The translations under genes were made by a program, and so were the position numbers. From assembly GCA_030692055.1 (NCBI GenBank), contig JAUYCY010000159.1, forward strand, positions 32,288 through 96,287: 64,000 bases of DNA, in the 5' to 3' direction. The notes under the pieces were generated by a model that worked only from the letters and a program-made list of their open reading frames with translations, ran no database searches and was not told the origin of the DNA. Numbering within the stretch: position 1 is the stretch's first letter; each line of letters opens with the position of its first letter. The stretch comes from Candidatus Omnitrophota bacterium. GTDB lineage: Bacteria; Omnitrophota; Koll11; Duberdicusellales; 4484-171. Positions 30,720-38,251 of the stretch are shown here, piece after piece.

Positions 30720-31271
30720 TTATTTTTGGTAACCTTGACTCCGAATAATACGGGTGCCTATTCGCAATAAATAGACTAAAATTAACACGAGGAAGAAACC
30801 TACTGCGAAATTCATTTCTTTTACATTTACCGTATGAGAAACTACATTTCCCGAACTTATTTTAGTTATAGATTGAACATGAATATCTAAGTCTCCGCCA
30901 TGCTCTAGACAACTGCGATTAAACACCCCCGTAACCCTCACTGTATCGCCTTTAGTTTTATAATTACCCAGGTATTGAATATCTTTAAGCACTTCCTTTT
31001 TCGCCCAGCCACTAATAGCATTTTTCCCATCATCTATACATAACCACCCATGTGCTCCACGCATCATTATATCCCCAACAATTTCACCTTCATAAGCTAT
31101 AATCTTTCCATCATATTGCTTGGTATTATTTAGTATTTCTGTACTGGAAATAACATCAGCGCATAACGCATAGGGCATAGCGCATAGCGTAAGAACCAAA
31201 TAAATCAACATAAAAACCCCTCTCTGTTTTATTCGCTTTGCGCTTTGCGCTGTGCGCTGTGCGTTTTTCAT
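30720..31271 (-). CDS. Secreted OB-fold-like protein with a C-terminal membrane segment
   Basis: A signal sequence (MLIYLVLTLCAMPYALCA) precedes an OB-fold-like beta domain (about residues 45-140: YDGKIIAYEGEIVGDIM ... GDTVRVTGVFN) and one membrane helix near the C-terminus (about 155-172), so the domain faces outside. The start at 31271 overlaps the trkH stop (TAATG) but is followed by 15 residues encoded by GCGCAAAGC-type repeat; an ATG at 31211 with a better GAGAGGGG ribosome-binding site is an equal candidate. The end GYQK comes from the GGTTACCAAAAATA word shared with other genes. Family not recognised; linkage to trkH suggests a role at the same membrane. Confidence 0.6.
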   Translation of the reverse strand: MKNAQRTAQSAKRIKQRGVFMLIYLVLTLCAMPYALCADVISSTEILNNTKQYDGKIIAYEGEIVGDIMMRGAHGWLCIDDGKNAISGWAKKEVLKDIQYLGNYKTKGDTVRVTGVFNRSCLEHGGDLDIHVQSITKISSGNVVSHTVNVKEMNFAVGFFLVLILVYLLRIGTRIIRSQGYQK

Positions 31272-32776
31272 TATTTTCCTTTTACTGCTGCCACTAAAAA
31301 CCCAAATAAAGCAAAAACAGACATAAATTCCAAACGGCCCGCCCACATCTGGATTATATAAGTGACCTTTAATATCGCAGGCATAGATGTATCGGTAATT
31401 CCGCAGCTAAGCCCGACATTAGCGGCAGCAGAAGTAGATTCAAATAAGGAATCTAAGACTGGATACCCCAGGCAAACCCCCACCAATGTACCTAAAACAT
31501 ATAGAACTATATATGACATAGTGATTATCAAAACTGTACGCACCAGCTTATCCTCTAAAAACATGGTTTTAATATGGTGGAATTTCTCAGTTGTGATTGC
31601 ATTTGGGGGAAGCATAACTTTTTTTATATCCTCTCTTAATGCTTTATAAATAATACCCACACGTAACATCTTTATCCCCCCGGCAGTAGAACAAGCGCAG
31701 CCGCCTAAAGCCATGGCGCAGATTAAACCCGTCATAGCCAAATCGCCCCATTCTTTAACAAATTGCTGGGCATAAATAGTCATATAACCGGTGGTGGTAT
31801 GCCCTGAAATAAGCTGAAAAAATCCTTTGCGTAAAAACGTTATCGCTTCAGAATAGGCGCCTGCCTGACGTAAACCAACCGCAGTAATAAGAAAGGTAAG
31901 CATAACGCACATTAATAAGGTTCGAGTTTCAATATTTTTATATATCTCTTTATAGTTACCTGTCCAAAGCTGATAGTGTAACGCAAAGTTAAAGGTTCCT
32001 ATAATCATAATTATAATCGTAACGATTTCAAAAATTGCGCTATGATAATACAAAATATTTGGGGAATAAGGCGCAAAACCGGCAGTATCAAAGCCAGCCA
32101 TAAAAATACAGGCGCCATTAAAAAAAGCGCTAAATGGCTTAAGGCCAATGCGCATCCCAACAATACCAAGAGCAAGCGTTCCAATAATTAGGTAAACGAT
32201 ACTTATTAACCAAATAAACCGCGCCGTATGCATCACATTGGGAAATAATTTTTCATCACGCCCCTCTCCAAAGTACATCTTTAAGCTACCGGAGCTACCG
32301 CTGGTAAAAAACGCAAGCGCAATAATTACAATCCCTTGGCCACCAAGAAAAGGGCCCATGTGACGCCATAAATTATGCGTATAGGAAAGATGATTTAAAT
32401 CCTGAACCAAAGTTAAGCCTGTAGTAGTTAATCCGGACATTGTTTCAAAACAGGAATCGAGAAATGATTTGTAATGGCCGCTAAGATACAGCGGTATGGC
32501 GGATAACGCCATAGCTACTAACCATGAGGCAGAGACCACAACCATCCCCTGCCCCATATTTAAATCTTCACTTGTTTTACAAATCCAAGTTAATACCAAC
32601 CCACAAAATATGGCGATATCGGCTGCGATAAGAAAATTAAAAGAAGGCTGCCATTCTTGAAAAAATAACAATCCTATCACGAAAGGAATAAACATAACCA
32701 TTCCTAAGACGACAGTAATTCCGCCTATATAATAACCAATAACTTTAAAATCCTTTAGGTGGGGTTTGATTAGCAT
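31271..32776 (-). CDS. trkH: TrkH-family potassium uptake protein
   Basis: Integral membrane subunit of a Trk/Ktr potassium transporter. About 10-12 hydrophobic segments form four P-loop repeats; recognisable filters are SGLTTTGLTL (about residue 110), AGFDTAGF (about 225), SGHTTTGYM (about 325) and AANVGLSCG (about 450), followed by WAGRLEFMSVFALFGFL. Length 501 is normal. No TrkA/KtrA gating subunit is encoded nearby. The start at 32776 lies within a few bases of dispersed element copy C, with no strong ribosome-binding site. It is flanked by the small OB-fold gene and two MITE-like copies, downstream of a KdpDE-like pair. Confidence 0.93.
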   Translation of the reverse strand: MLIKPHLKDFKVIGYYIGGITVVLGMVMFIPFVIGLLFFQEWQPSFNFLIAADIAIFCGLVLTWICKTSEDLNMGQGMVVVSASWLVAMALSAIPLYLSGHYKSFLDSCFETMSGLTTTGLTLVQDLNHLSYTHNLWRHMGPFLGGQGIVIIALAFFTSGSSGSLKMYFGEGRDEKLFPNVMHTARFIWLISIVYLIIGTLALGIVGMRIGLKPFSAFFNGACIFMAGFDTAGFAPYSPNILYYHSAIFEIVTIIIMIIGTFNFALHYQLWTGNYKEIYKNIETRTLLMCVMLTFLITAVGLRQAGAYSEAITFLRKGFFQLISGHTTTGYMTIYAQQFVKEWGDLAMTGLICAMALGGCACSTAGGIKMLRVGIIYKALREDIKKVMLPPNAITTEKFHHIKTMFLEDKLVRTVLIITMSYIVLYVLGTLVGVCLGYPVLDSLFESTSAAANVGLSCGITDTSMPAILKVTYIIQMWAGRLEFMSVFALFGFLVAAVKGK

Positions 32777-33018
32777 CGTAAATGAAGCCTTCCATGGCTC
32801 CCTGCCTGCCGGCAGGCAGGCTCGGGGCTAACCCTTCGACTTAGCTCAGGACAAGAGCCCGAGGTTTCGGCATGGCGAATACTGAGCGGCGTTTTTGGCG
32901 CCGCGAACGTATAAAATATAAATAATGAAATAAATAAGCCGGTTAAAATTATCACCAAACTATATAAAATTTCCCAAATTATTCCCAGCGCTGCCTTATA
33001 AAATATAGATATCTTCAT
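32770..33018 (-). CDS. Small membrane peptide, C-terminus read through a repeat
   Basis: The first about 40 residues are strongly hydrophobic with a positive start (MKISIFYKAALGIIWEI ... LFISLFIFY) and could be a real membrane peptide. From residue 41 on, the frame reads dispersed element copy C (RVSPEPACRQAG...), so the original end is lost or was never there. The ribosome-binding site is poor. It overlaps the start of trkH by seven bases. It could be an accessory peptide of the transporter, a remnant, or spurious. Confidence 0.35.
   Translation of the reverse strand: MKISIFYKAALGIIWEILYSLVIILTGLFISLFIFYTFAAPKTPLSIRHAETSGSCPELSRRVSPEPACRQAGSHGRLHLRC
32781..32915 (+). repeat. Dispersed palindromic element, copy C
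   Basis: AATGAAGCCTTCCATGGCTC, then a CCTGCCTGCCGGCAGGCAGG palindrome, a CTTCGACTTAGCTCAGGAC word, GAGCCCGAGGTTTCGGCATGGCGAATACT and the terminal GCGCCGCGAACGTATAAA. Same order as copies A, B and D with different internal palindromes. It lies immediately upstream of trkH. Confidence 0.8.
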
Positions 33019-33027
33019 AGTGGCAGA

Positions 33028-33281
33028 TTAACCCGAAAAATGCTTTTACATACGGAGCATTTTTCGCCTACGGCAGCCCTAATTTTACAAAAGAAGCAAT
33101 TTACTAATGCTAAAAGAAGAGCTGTTTTAGTAGGCGATATTGTAAAATCAATAACTTTCAATAAAATTAGGGCTGGGTTAACCCAGCCCTTTATTTCTAC
33201 GTATGAAAAAGCTTCTTATGAAAAATAAAGGGCTGTCCGAAAAGTAAAAAATGTATTTTTCAAATACATTTTTTAGGTTAA
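33028..33281 (+). mobile_element. MITE-like element, copy 2 (intact)
   Basis: About 254 bases with inverted ends beginning TTAACCCGAAAAATG and, on the complementary strand of the far end, TTAACCTAAAAAATG. Inside are an AGCATTTTTCG hairpin, the AGCCCTAATTTTA inverted pair, the palindrome GGGCTGGGTTAACCCAGCCC and an AGCCCTTTATTT hairpin. It carries an open frame on the plus strand that is broken in copy 1. Direct-repeat partner of 30341-30659, the two bracketing trkH and the OB-fold gene. The remaining bases to 33362 show nothing of note. Confidence 0.6.
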
Positions 33282-33362
33282 GCCTGAGGCAGAAAAAAAG
33301 CAAGTCAATAAAAAGTCAAAATTAAGGAATGAAAAGAATGGTTAATCTAGGCGGCCGTAAGG

Positions 33363-34064
33363 TTAGTCTTCTGAGCGTAGACGATAACCGATACCGGATT
33401 CTGTCAAAATATACGTTGGGCGGTCAGGATTAGACTCTATTTTGCTACGTAGATTGCTTATCGTTACCCGTAAAAGATGAAGCACGCCTTCTAAATCTTC
33501 GGCTTTATTCCAGATTTCTTGCAAAATATGCCGGTGGGTTAAGACCTTGCCTACATTTAAAATAAGGAGCTTGAGGATATCATATTCAGTAGGCGTTAAA
33601 TCAACTTCTCTCCCATCCACCATAACCCGGCGGCTTAAAACATCCATCGAAAGTTTACCTATCTGAAAAACCTCTTTTGTTTGTAGAGGAGAAAGACGCC
33701 GCATTAATGCCCGGATACGCGCGAGAAGCTCACCGGTACTAAATGGTTTAATAAGATAATCGTCAGCGCCTATATCAAGGGCACAAATTTTATCCGCTGC
33801 GTCCTCCCTTACGGACAAGATAATGACGGGTATCTTTGACCTTTTACGTATTCTCCTCAGCACTTCTACACCGTCAATATCCGGTAGCCCCAAATCAAGT
33901 ATAATCATATCGGGATGAGAAGATACTGACTTTTCTAACGCTTCTTTGGCTGTTGCCGCTTCAAAAATATTATAACCATGCGAAGAAAGTGATGCTCCTA
34001 AAAAGCTCCTGATTGCTTTTTCGTCATCTACCACAAGAATTCGTAAATTTTGCTTTTCTGTCAT
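33363..34064 (-). CDS. kdpE: KdpE-like OmpR-family response regulator
   Basis: Receiver domain (LRILVVDDEKAIRSFL; phospho-acceptor Asp in MIILDLGLPDIDG about residue 55; Lys in LIKPF) followed by an OmpR-type winged helix ending HLLRVTISNLRSKIESNPDRPTYILTESGIGYRL. Best match is KdpE, partner of the sensor encoded directly upstream (gap of nine bases). The ATG at 34064 is preferred over a TTG six bases upstream. No kdpFABC operon is present; the nearby potassium gene is trkH, 600 bases downstream across a MITE-like element. Confidence 0.9.
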   Translation of the reverse strand: MTEKQNLRILVVDDEKAIRSFLGASLSSHGYNIFEAATAKEALEKSVSSHPDMIILDLGLPDIDGVEVLRRIRKRSKIPVIILSVREDAADKICALDIGADDYLIKPFSTGELLARIRALMRRLSPLQTKEVFQIGKLSMDVLSRRVMVDGREVDLTPTEYDILKLLILNVGKVLTHRHILQEIWNKAEDLEGVLHLLRVTISNLRSKIESNPDRPTYILTESGIGYRLRSED

Positions 34065-34073
34065 CAGCAAACC

Positions 34074-35105
34074 TTAATGTAGCGGAATATTAATAATAAA
34101 TGTTGCGCCTCTATCGGGATTATTTATGGCGGTAATCTGGCCGTCGTGGGCATCAACAATACCTTTACAAATAGAAAGCCCCAGGCCCGTTCCTTTTATC
34201 TGATGGGGCCTTTGGACGCGGTAAAATTTATCAAAAATGCGTTTAAGGTCTTCTTGTGGTATTCCCACCCCCTGATCCTTAATTTCAATTCTTACAGTAT
34301 CTTGCGATAAAGATACCTTTATGTCTATCGAAGTATTCTGTGGTGAGTATTTAAGAGCATTATCAATTAAATTAAAAAATACTTTCATCATAAAAGAAAA
34401 ATCTATAGATACATCTGGAAAATCTCTAGGTATGTCTATTCTTATGTCTCTAGAACCTATTCTATCCTTTAATTGCTCAAGCGACGCACCCAACAGGTCT
34501 CTTAATTCGCATGGTTTTCGGCTAATCTTTAATGCCCCAGCCTCCATTCGCGTCATATCTAGGAGATTTCCGACTAACCGGTTAAGGCGTTCAGACTCTT
34601 GGAAAGCGGTCCCTAAAAGCTCCTTGCGAGTCGCGTCATCTAGGTTACAATCCCTATCAATGAGAGCGCTTAAAGAGCCTGTAATTGACGCGAGAGGGGT
34701 TCGCAAATCATGTGATATTGAGTTTAGGAGTGCTGTCTGAAGCTTTTCGGTTTGACGCTGGATAAGGTGCTCTCTTGTCTTTGACGCGAGTGTGCTCACT
34801 ACAACCCCCACAATCAAAAACGCGATAAAAGTAAAAAGATATTGAATATCTGCAACCCCTAGCGTGAGATACGGCGGAACCAGAAAGAAATCAAATGAAA
34901 GAACACTTAATATCGCGGTTACTATAGCAGGACCCTGACCCCATCTAATAGCGGCAATTACAACCGCAAGGAGATAAAACATTACTAGATTTGTCGGCTC
35001 TAAGCTTCGTTTGACAAGTTCACCGAAAAAAGTCATAACGAAAACGAGCCCGACACACATTAAGTATGGGTAAGTTTTGTTTCGAAGGCTTTTTAAGTTT
35101 TGCAT
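34074..35105 (-). CDS. Short KdpD-like sensor histidine kinase
   Basis: Four hydrophobic segments in the first 110 residues match the DUF4118 membrane domain of KdpD (YLLAVVIAAIRWGQGPAIVTA). HisKA follows with the phospho-acceptor His in NSISHDLRTPLASITG (about residue 132) and HATPase with NLIDNALKYSP and GTGLGLSICKGIVDAHDG. The long N-terminal KdpD/USP sensor region and the GAF domain of E. coli KdpD (894 residues) are absent, leaving 343. Potassium or c-di-AMP sensing through those domains is therefore impossible. An extended -10 box (TGGTACAAT) lies at 35125-35133, close to the start codon. Confidence 0.88.
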   Translation of the reverse strand: MQNLKSLRNKTYPYLMCVGLVFVMTFFGELVKRSLEPTNLVMFYLLAVVIAAIRWGQGPAIVTAILSVLSFDFFLVPPYLTLGVADIQYLFTFIAFLIVGVVVSTLASKTREHLIQRQTEKLQTALLNSISHDLRTPLASITGSLSALIDRDCNLDDATRKELLGTAFQESERLNRLVGNLLDMTRMEAGALKISRKPCELRDLLGASLEQLKDRIGSRDIRIDIPRDFPDVSIDFSFMMKVFFNLIDNALKYSPQNTSIDIKVSLSQDTVRIEIKDQGVGIPQEDLKRIFDKFYRVQRPHQIKGTGLGLSICKGIVDAHDGQITAINNPDRGATFIINIPLH

Positions 35106-35124
35106 ATTATAAAGCTAGCTTGAT

Positions 35125-35133
35125 ATTGTACCA
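35125..35133 (-). promoter_or_regulatory. Possible extended -10 promoter for the kdpD-like gene
   Basis: TGG-TACAAT on the minus strand fits an extended -10 (TGn-TATAAT) and would start transcription about a dozen bases before the ATG at 35105. No good -35 box is seen. Confidence 0.35.
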
Positions 35134-35178
35134 TATTTTAAAAACAATTCTTCTAAATAAGCTAAAAAAGTATTTCGG

Positions 35179-35691
35179 CTATTTTTGGTAACCTTTCTTA
35201 CGCCATTTTTTTACTATGCTCTTTTTGTGCTTTAGGACCATCACATGCGAAACTCCAAGCTCCTTTGCAACCTCACGCACCGTGTATCCTTTAAGTAAAT
35301 AGGAAAACACGGATTTTTCTTTATCAGTTAAACCTATACCGGCTATTTCATCAATAGTGACCTTGTTGTCTATGGTGGAACGAAAGTCTGCCTTCTTATC
35401 TTCAAGAATATCTCCCAAAGTCAATCCTCCGGGTGAGATAAGCTCATCAAGGCTTGAAATTGCTACTTTTGGGCGGCCTTTTCTTAAGAAATTCTGTATA
35501 TGAAACTCGCAACCCTTGATTACATACGCCTCATTTATACCTATCGGCAAGCCCCCTCCGTAATGTTGCCACAAATAAAGGCACATTTCTTGGTAAAGGT
35601 CTTCCTCGCTGTAATAGCTATAGAATAGGTGCTTACGCGCAATGTGTTTAAGCGCGGGTGTTATTTTTTCTAGTAATATTCTAAAATCCAT
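35179..35691 (-). CDS. Small sigma-70-like regulator with C-terminal helix-turn-helix
   Basis: A 170-residue protein. Residues 15-65 resemble sigma region 2 (YYSEEDLYQEMCLYLW ... KGCEFHIQNFLRK); residues 115-160 carry a region-4/LuxR-like helix-turn-helix (LTDKEKSVFSYLLKGYTVREVAKELGVSHVMVLKHKKSIVKKW). The linker is short. It could be an ECF-like sigma factor or a phage-type regulator. It has its own consensus promoter and a leader with three tandem attenuators of the same type found at glnA, amtB and purL copy 2, so it is probably a member of that regulon rather than its controller. The end KKGYQK is encoded by the shared GGTTACCAAAAATA word. Confidence 0.7.
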   Translation of the reverse strand: MDFRILLEKITPALKHIARKHLFYSYYSEEDLYQEMCLYLWQHYGGGLPIGINEAYVIKGCEFHIQNFLRKGRPKVAISSLDELISPGGLTLGDILEDKKADFRSTIDNKVTIDEIAGIGLTDKEKSVFSYLLKGYTVREVAKELGVSHVMVLKHKKSIVKKWRKKGYQK

Positions 35692-35968
35692 ATTTGACCA
35701 CCACCTAAAAATAAAACGGCGTTCTCGCGCTACTATCGCAGTAGCACAGAACGCCGTTGTTCTGATCCGCTTAAGGCGGATTTTATTCTATATCTACATC
35801 ACACTGCCCAAAAATAAAAACGTCCTTTCTGGCACACATTGCTCCAAAAAGGACGTCGTTGTCCGGCTATCTGATTTTTAAGAAAGGACTATAAATAAAA
35901 AAGGGCGTTCTTGTGAACGCCATTGTCCCTCTACTTCAAGCACAAACTCTATACGTATTCTCAGTTAG
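35692..35968 (-). promoter_or_regulatory. Leader with three tandem attenuators upstream of the sigma-like gene
   Basis: Each unit has a four-pair hairpin with a six-base loop whose 3' half is the 5' arm of a T-tailed terminator. Unit 1 (35904-35928): GGAC-AATGGC-GTTC, terminator GGCGTTC/GAACGCC. Unit 2 (35820-35864): GGAC-AACGAC-GTCC, terminator ACGTCC.../GGACGT. Unit 3 (35715-35762): GAAC-AACGGC-GTTC, terminator AACGGCGTTCT with its complement. All loops have A at position 1 and G at position 4. A separate ATCCGCC/GGCGGAT hairpin lies between units 2 and 3. Read-through of all three would be needed for expression. Confidence 0.7.
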
Positions 35969-35997
35969 AATTTAACACATTATTTGGCAATTGTCAA
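35969..35997 (-). promoter_or_regulatory. Sigma-70-type promoter of the sigma-like gene
   Basis: TTGACA (35992-35997) and TAAATT (35969-35974) with a 17-base spacer on the minus strand. The start of transcription would fall about 35 to 40 bases before the first attenuator. Confidence 0.75.
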
Positions 35998-36049
35998 GCC
36001 TAGTTCTCCTAAATACTTTCTTAAAAGCGCTGGAATGCTTCGTTTCTGG

Positions 36050-38251
36050 CTATTTTTCTACCGCCAGGGGAATAGCTTGTTTGTAAAGCTTTTGTAAATC
36101 AGCTACTTTCAAATTAATAAGATTGTTTATCTTTAAATAATCTCCTTTCACTTCGCCGATAAGGCTATATTTAACTTTATGTTTTTTGCAAACCTCTTCT
36201 ACATTTTTGCGGTTTGCCGCAGATACGCTTATAACAATTCTGGACTGGGTCTCGCCAAAAAGCAAAGCATCTTTTCTCATTTTCTCTGGCAAATTTATAA
36301 CTGCACCTCGCTGGCCTAAAATACAACTTTCTGCTAATGCCACAGCTAAGCCGCCCTCTGAACAATCGTGGGCACTTGCCGCTAAGCCTTGTTTTATCAT
36401 TTCTAAAACCGAACGCTGAACGTTTCGTTCTTGTTCTAAATTGAGCTGAGGTGGATTGCCTACTTTCAACTTATGAATTATATTTAGATACTGTGAACCG
36501 CCCAACTCTTCTTTATTTTCACCAATTAAAAAGATAAAATCCCCTTGTTTTTTAAATTCTGAACTGGTTACTTTTTTTACATCATCTACTAACCCAACCA
36601 TTCCAATTACCGGCGTAGGATAAATCGCTCCCTTAGGGCTTTCGTTATTAAAGCTTACGTTACCGCTTACGACAGGGATACCAAAGAATTTACAAGCCTC
36701 GGTGATGCCTAAAATTACGTTCTTAAATTGCCAATAAACTTCGAGGTTATAAGGGTTGCCGAAGTTCAAGCCATCAGTAACCGCTAAAGGCTCGGCGCCG
36801 CAGCAGGCAAGGTTTCGCGCCGCTTCAGCTATCGCGATCTGGCTGCCGAGGAGGGGATCGAGATAACAATATAACCCATTGCCTTCTATAGTAGCAGCGA
36901 CAGCTTTGTTAACTTCCGGAAGATAATAAACTCCCGCATCGTTACCAAACGGTATACAAGAATCTTTAAGCAAATTGCTATCAACCTTTTTTGCAATCCA
37001 TTCCTTAGAAGCAATAGTGGGAGACTCCAGCAGCGCGCAGAGCGCTTTATTGTAATCCTGAGGCTCTTTTAACTTCTTTAAGTCTAACTTTTTTACGGTA
37101 GTTAAATATTTTGGTTTTTTTGCTTCTCTTTTGTACTCAGGAGCTTCGACTAAAAACCGCGCTGGCACCTCTGCCACAACTTTATCATTCTCTTTTACGC
37201 GTAGAATCTTATCATTGGTAACTTTCCCGATTACGCTAAAATCAACGTTCCATTTTTTGAGGACATCTTTAATCTTGTCTAAATTCTGCGGCTTAACTAT
37301 AAAAAGCATCCTCTCTTGGGACTCGGAAAGCATCACTTCATAGGCATTCATTGCCTCTTCTTTTCTCGGCACCAAAGCAATATCTATCTCAATACCGGTG
37401 CCTGCTTTATATGCGGTCTCTGACGTGGAGCAGACCAGTCCCGCCGCGCCCATGTCTTGCATTCCCACGATTAAATTTTTCTCGATAAGCTCAAGGCATG
37501 CTTCGCGTAATCTCCTGCCTATCTCTGGGTTACCGATAGCTACGGCATTTGTTTTATCTTTAGAGCTTTCGTCTAAGCCGGCTGAAGCAAAACTCGCGCC
37601 TTCAACGCCGTCTCTACCCGTAGGGCCGCCGACAATAACCACTAAATTTCCTGCGCCTTGCGCTTTTGCCCTTACTAAATTTTTCTTCTTTAGAATCCCC
37701 ACTACCATCGCGTTAACCAGGGGATTACCCTGGTAGGATTCGTCAAAGTAAACCTCTCCTGCTAAGACAGGTAGCCCCACAGCATTGGCATAATCAGTAA
37801 AGCCTCTGGCTACTTCTTTAAAAAGAAAATTTGTCCGAGAATCGCTCAATAACCCAAACCTTAAAGAATCTAAAAGAAATAAAGGCCGCGCGCCCATAGT
37901 AAAGATATCCCTGATACAGCCTCCGCCACCGGTAGCGCTTGCCTCGTACGGAGCGATAGCTGAAGGGTGGTTATGCGACTCTACCTTAAAAACAACCGCG
38001 TAATCAGGGGTTATAGAAACCGCGCCAGAATTCTCCCCCACCCCCACAAAAACATTCTTTCCCTCTTTAGGCAAAAGCCTTAAAAGCTTTTTGGAGTTTT
38101 TGTAGGAACAGTGCTCAGACCACATAGCGCTAAATAGGCCCAATTCTGTATAGTTGGGCTCTCGCTTTAATAAACTTTTTATCTTTTTATATTCATCCGC
38201 GCTTAAACCTATTTTTTTAGCTAATTCTAAATTTGCATTTGTTGTTTTCAT
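36050..38251 (-). CDS. purL: PurL copy 2, FGAM synthase II paralogue
   Basis: Same family as the gene at 6612-8858 but clearly diverged. Has the standard WSEHCSYKNSKKLLRLLP motif, VESHNHPSAIAPYEASATGGGG, GEVYFDESYQGNPLVNAM and [16 protein letters not shown]. Length 733 is typical and there is no repeat insertion. Start at 38251 follows AAAGGAGG. It has its own promoter and an attenuated leader, and no purQ or purS beside it, so it would rely on subunits made from the operon at 8855-9806. It may be the glutamine-status-controlled copy; inference. Confidence 0.95.
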   Translation of the reverse strand: MKTTNANLELAKKIGLSADEYKKIKSLLKREPNYTELGLFSAMWSEHCSYKNSKKLLRLLPKEGKNVFVGVGENSGAVSITPDYAVVFKVESHNHPSAIAPYEASATGGGGCIRDIFTMGARPLFLLDSLRFGLLSDSRTNFLFKEVARGFTDYANAVGLPVLAGEVYFDESYQGNPLVNAMVVGILKKKNLVRAKAQGAGNLVVIVGGPTGRDGVEGASFASAGLDESSKDKTNAVAIGNPEIGRRLREACLELIEKNLIVGMQDMGAAGLVCSTSETAYKAGTGIEIDIALVPRKEEAMNAYEVMLSESQERMLFIVKPQNLDKIKDVLKKWNVDFSVIGKVTNDKILRVKENDKVVAEVPARFLVEAPEYKREAKKPKYLTTVKKLDLKKLKEPQDYNKALCALLESPTIASKEWIAKKVDSNLLKDSCIPFGNDAGVYYLPEVNKAVAATIEGNGLYCYLDPLLGSQIAIAEAARNLACCGAEPLAVTDGLNFGNPYNLEVYWQFKNVILGITEACKFFGIPVVSGNVSFNNESPKGAIYPTPVIGMVGLVDDVKKVTSSEFKKQGDFIFLIGENKEELGGSQYLNIIHKLKVGNPPQLNLEQERNVQRSVLEMIKQGLAASAHDCSEGGLAVALAESCILGQRGAVINLPEKMRKDALLFGETQSRIVISVSAANRKNVEEVCKKHKVKYSLIGEVKGDYLKINNLINLKVADLQKLYKQAIPLAVEK

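Noticed and set aside
33040..33228. Plus-strand 62-residue frame in the MITE-like element
   Set aside because: The corresponding frame in the second copy (30341-30659) is broken by a one-base shift, and differences between copies are not biased to silent sites.
33019..33362. c-di-AMP (ydaO) riboswitch upstream of trkH
   Set aside because: The conserved ydaO segments are absent; the sequence is explained by the MITE-like repeat that recurs at 30341.
34074..35105. kdpD as a frameshifted full-length gene
   Set aside because: The upstream sequence holds the sigma-like gene and its leader, with no trace of the missing sensor domains.
35711..35928. Integron attC sites suggested by tandem hairpins with TTGT ends
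   Set aside because: No RYYYAAC/GTTRRRY core pair, no integrase, and the units end in T-runs in the transcribed direction like terminators.
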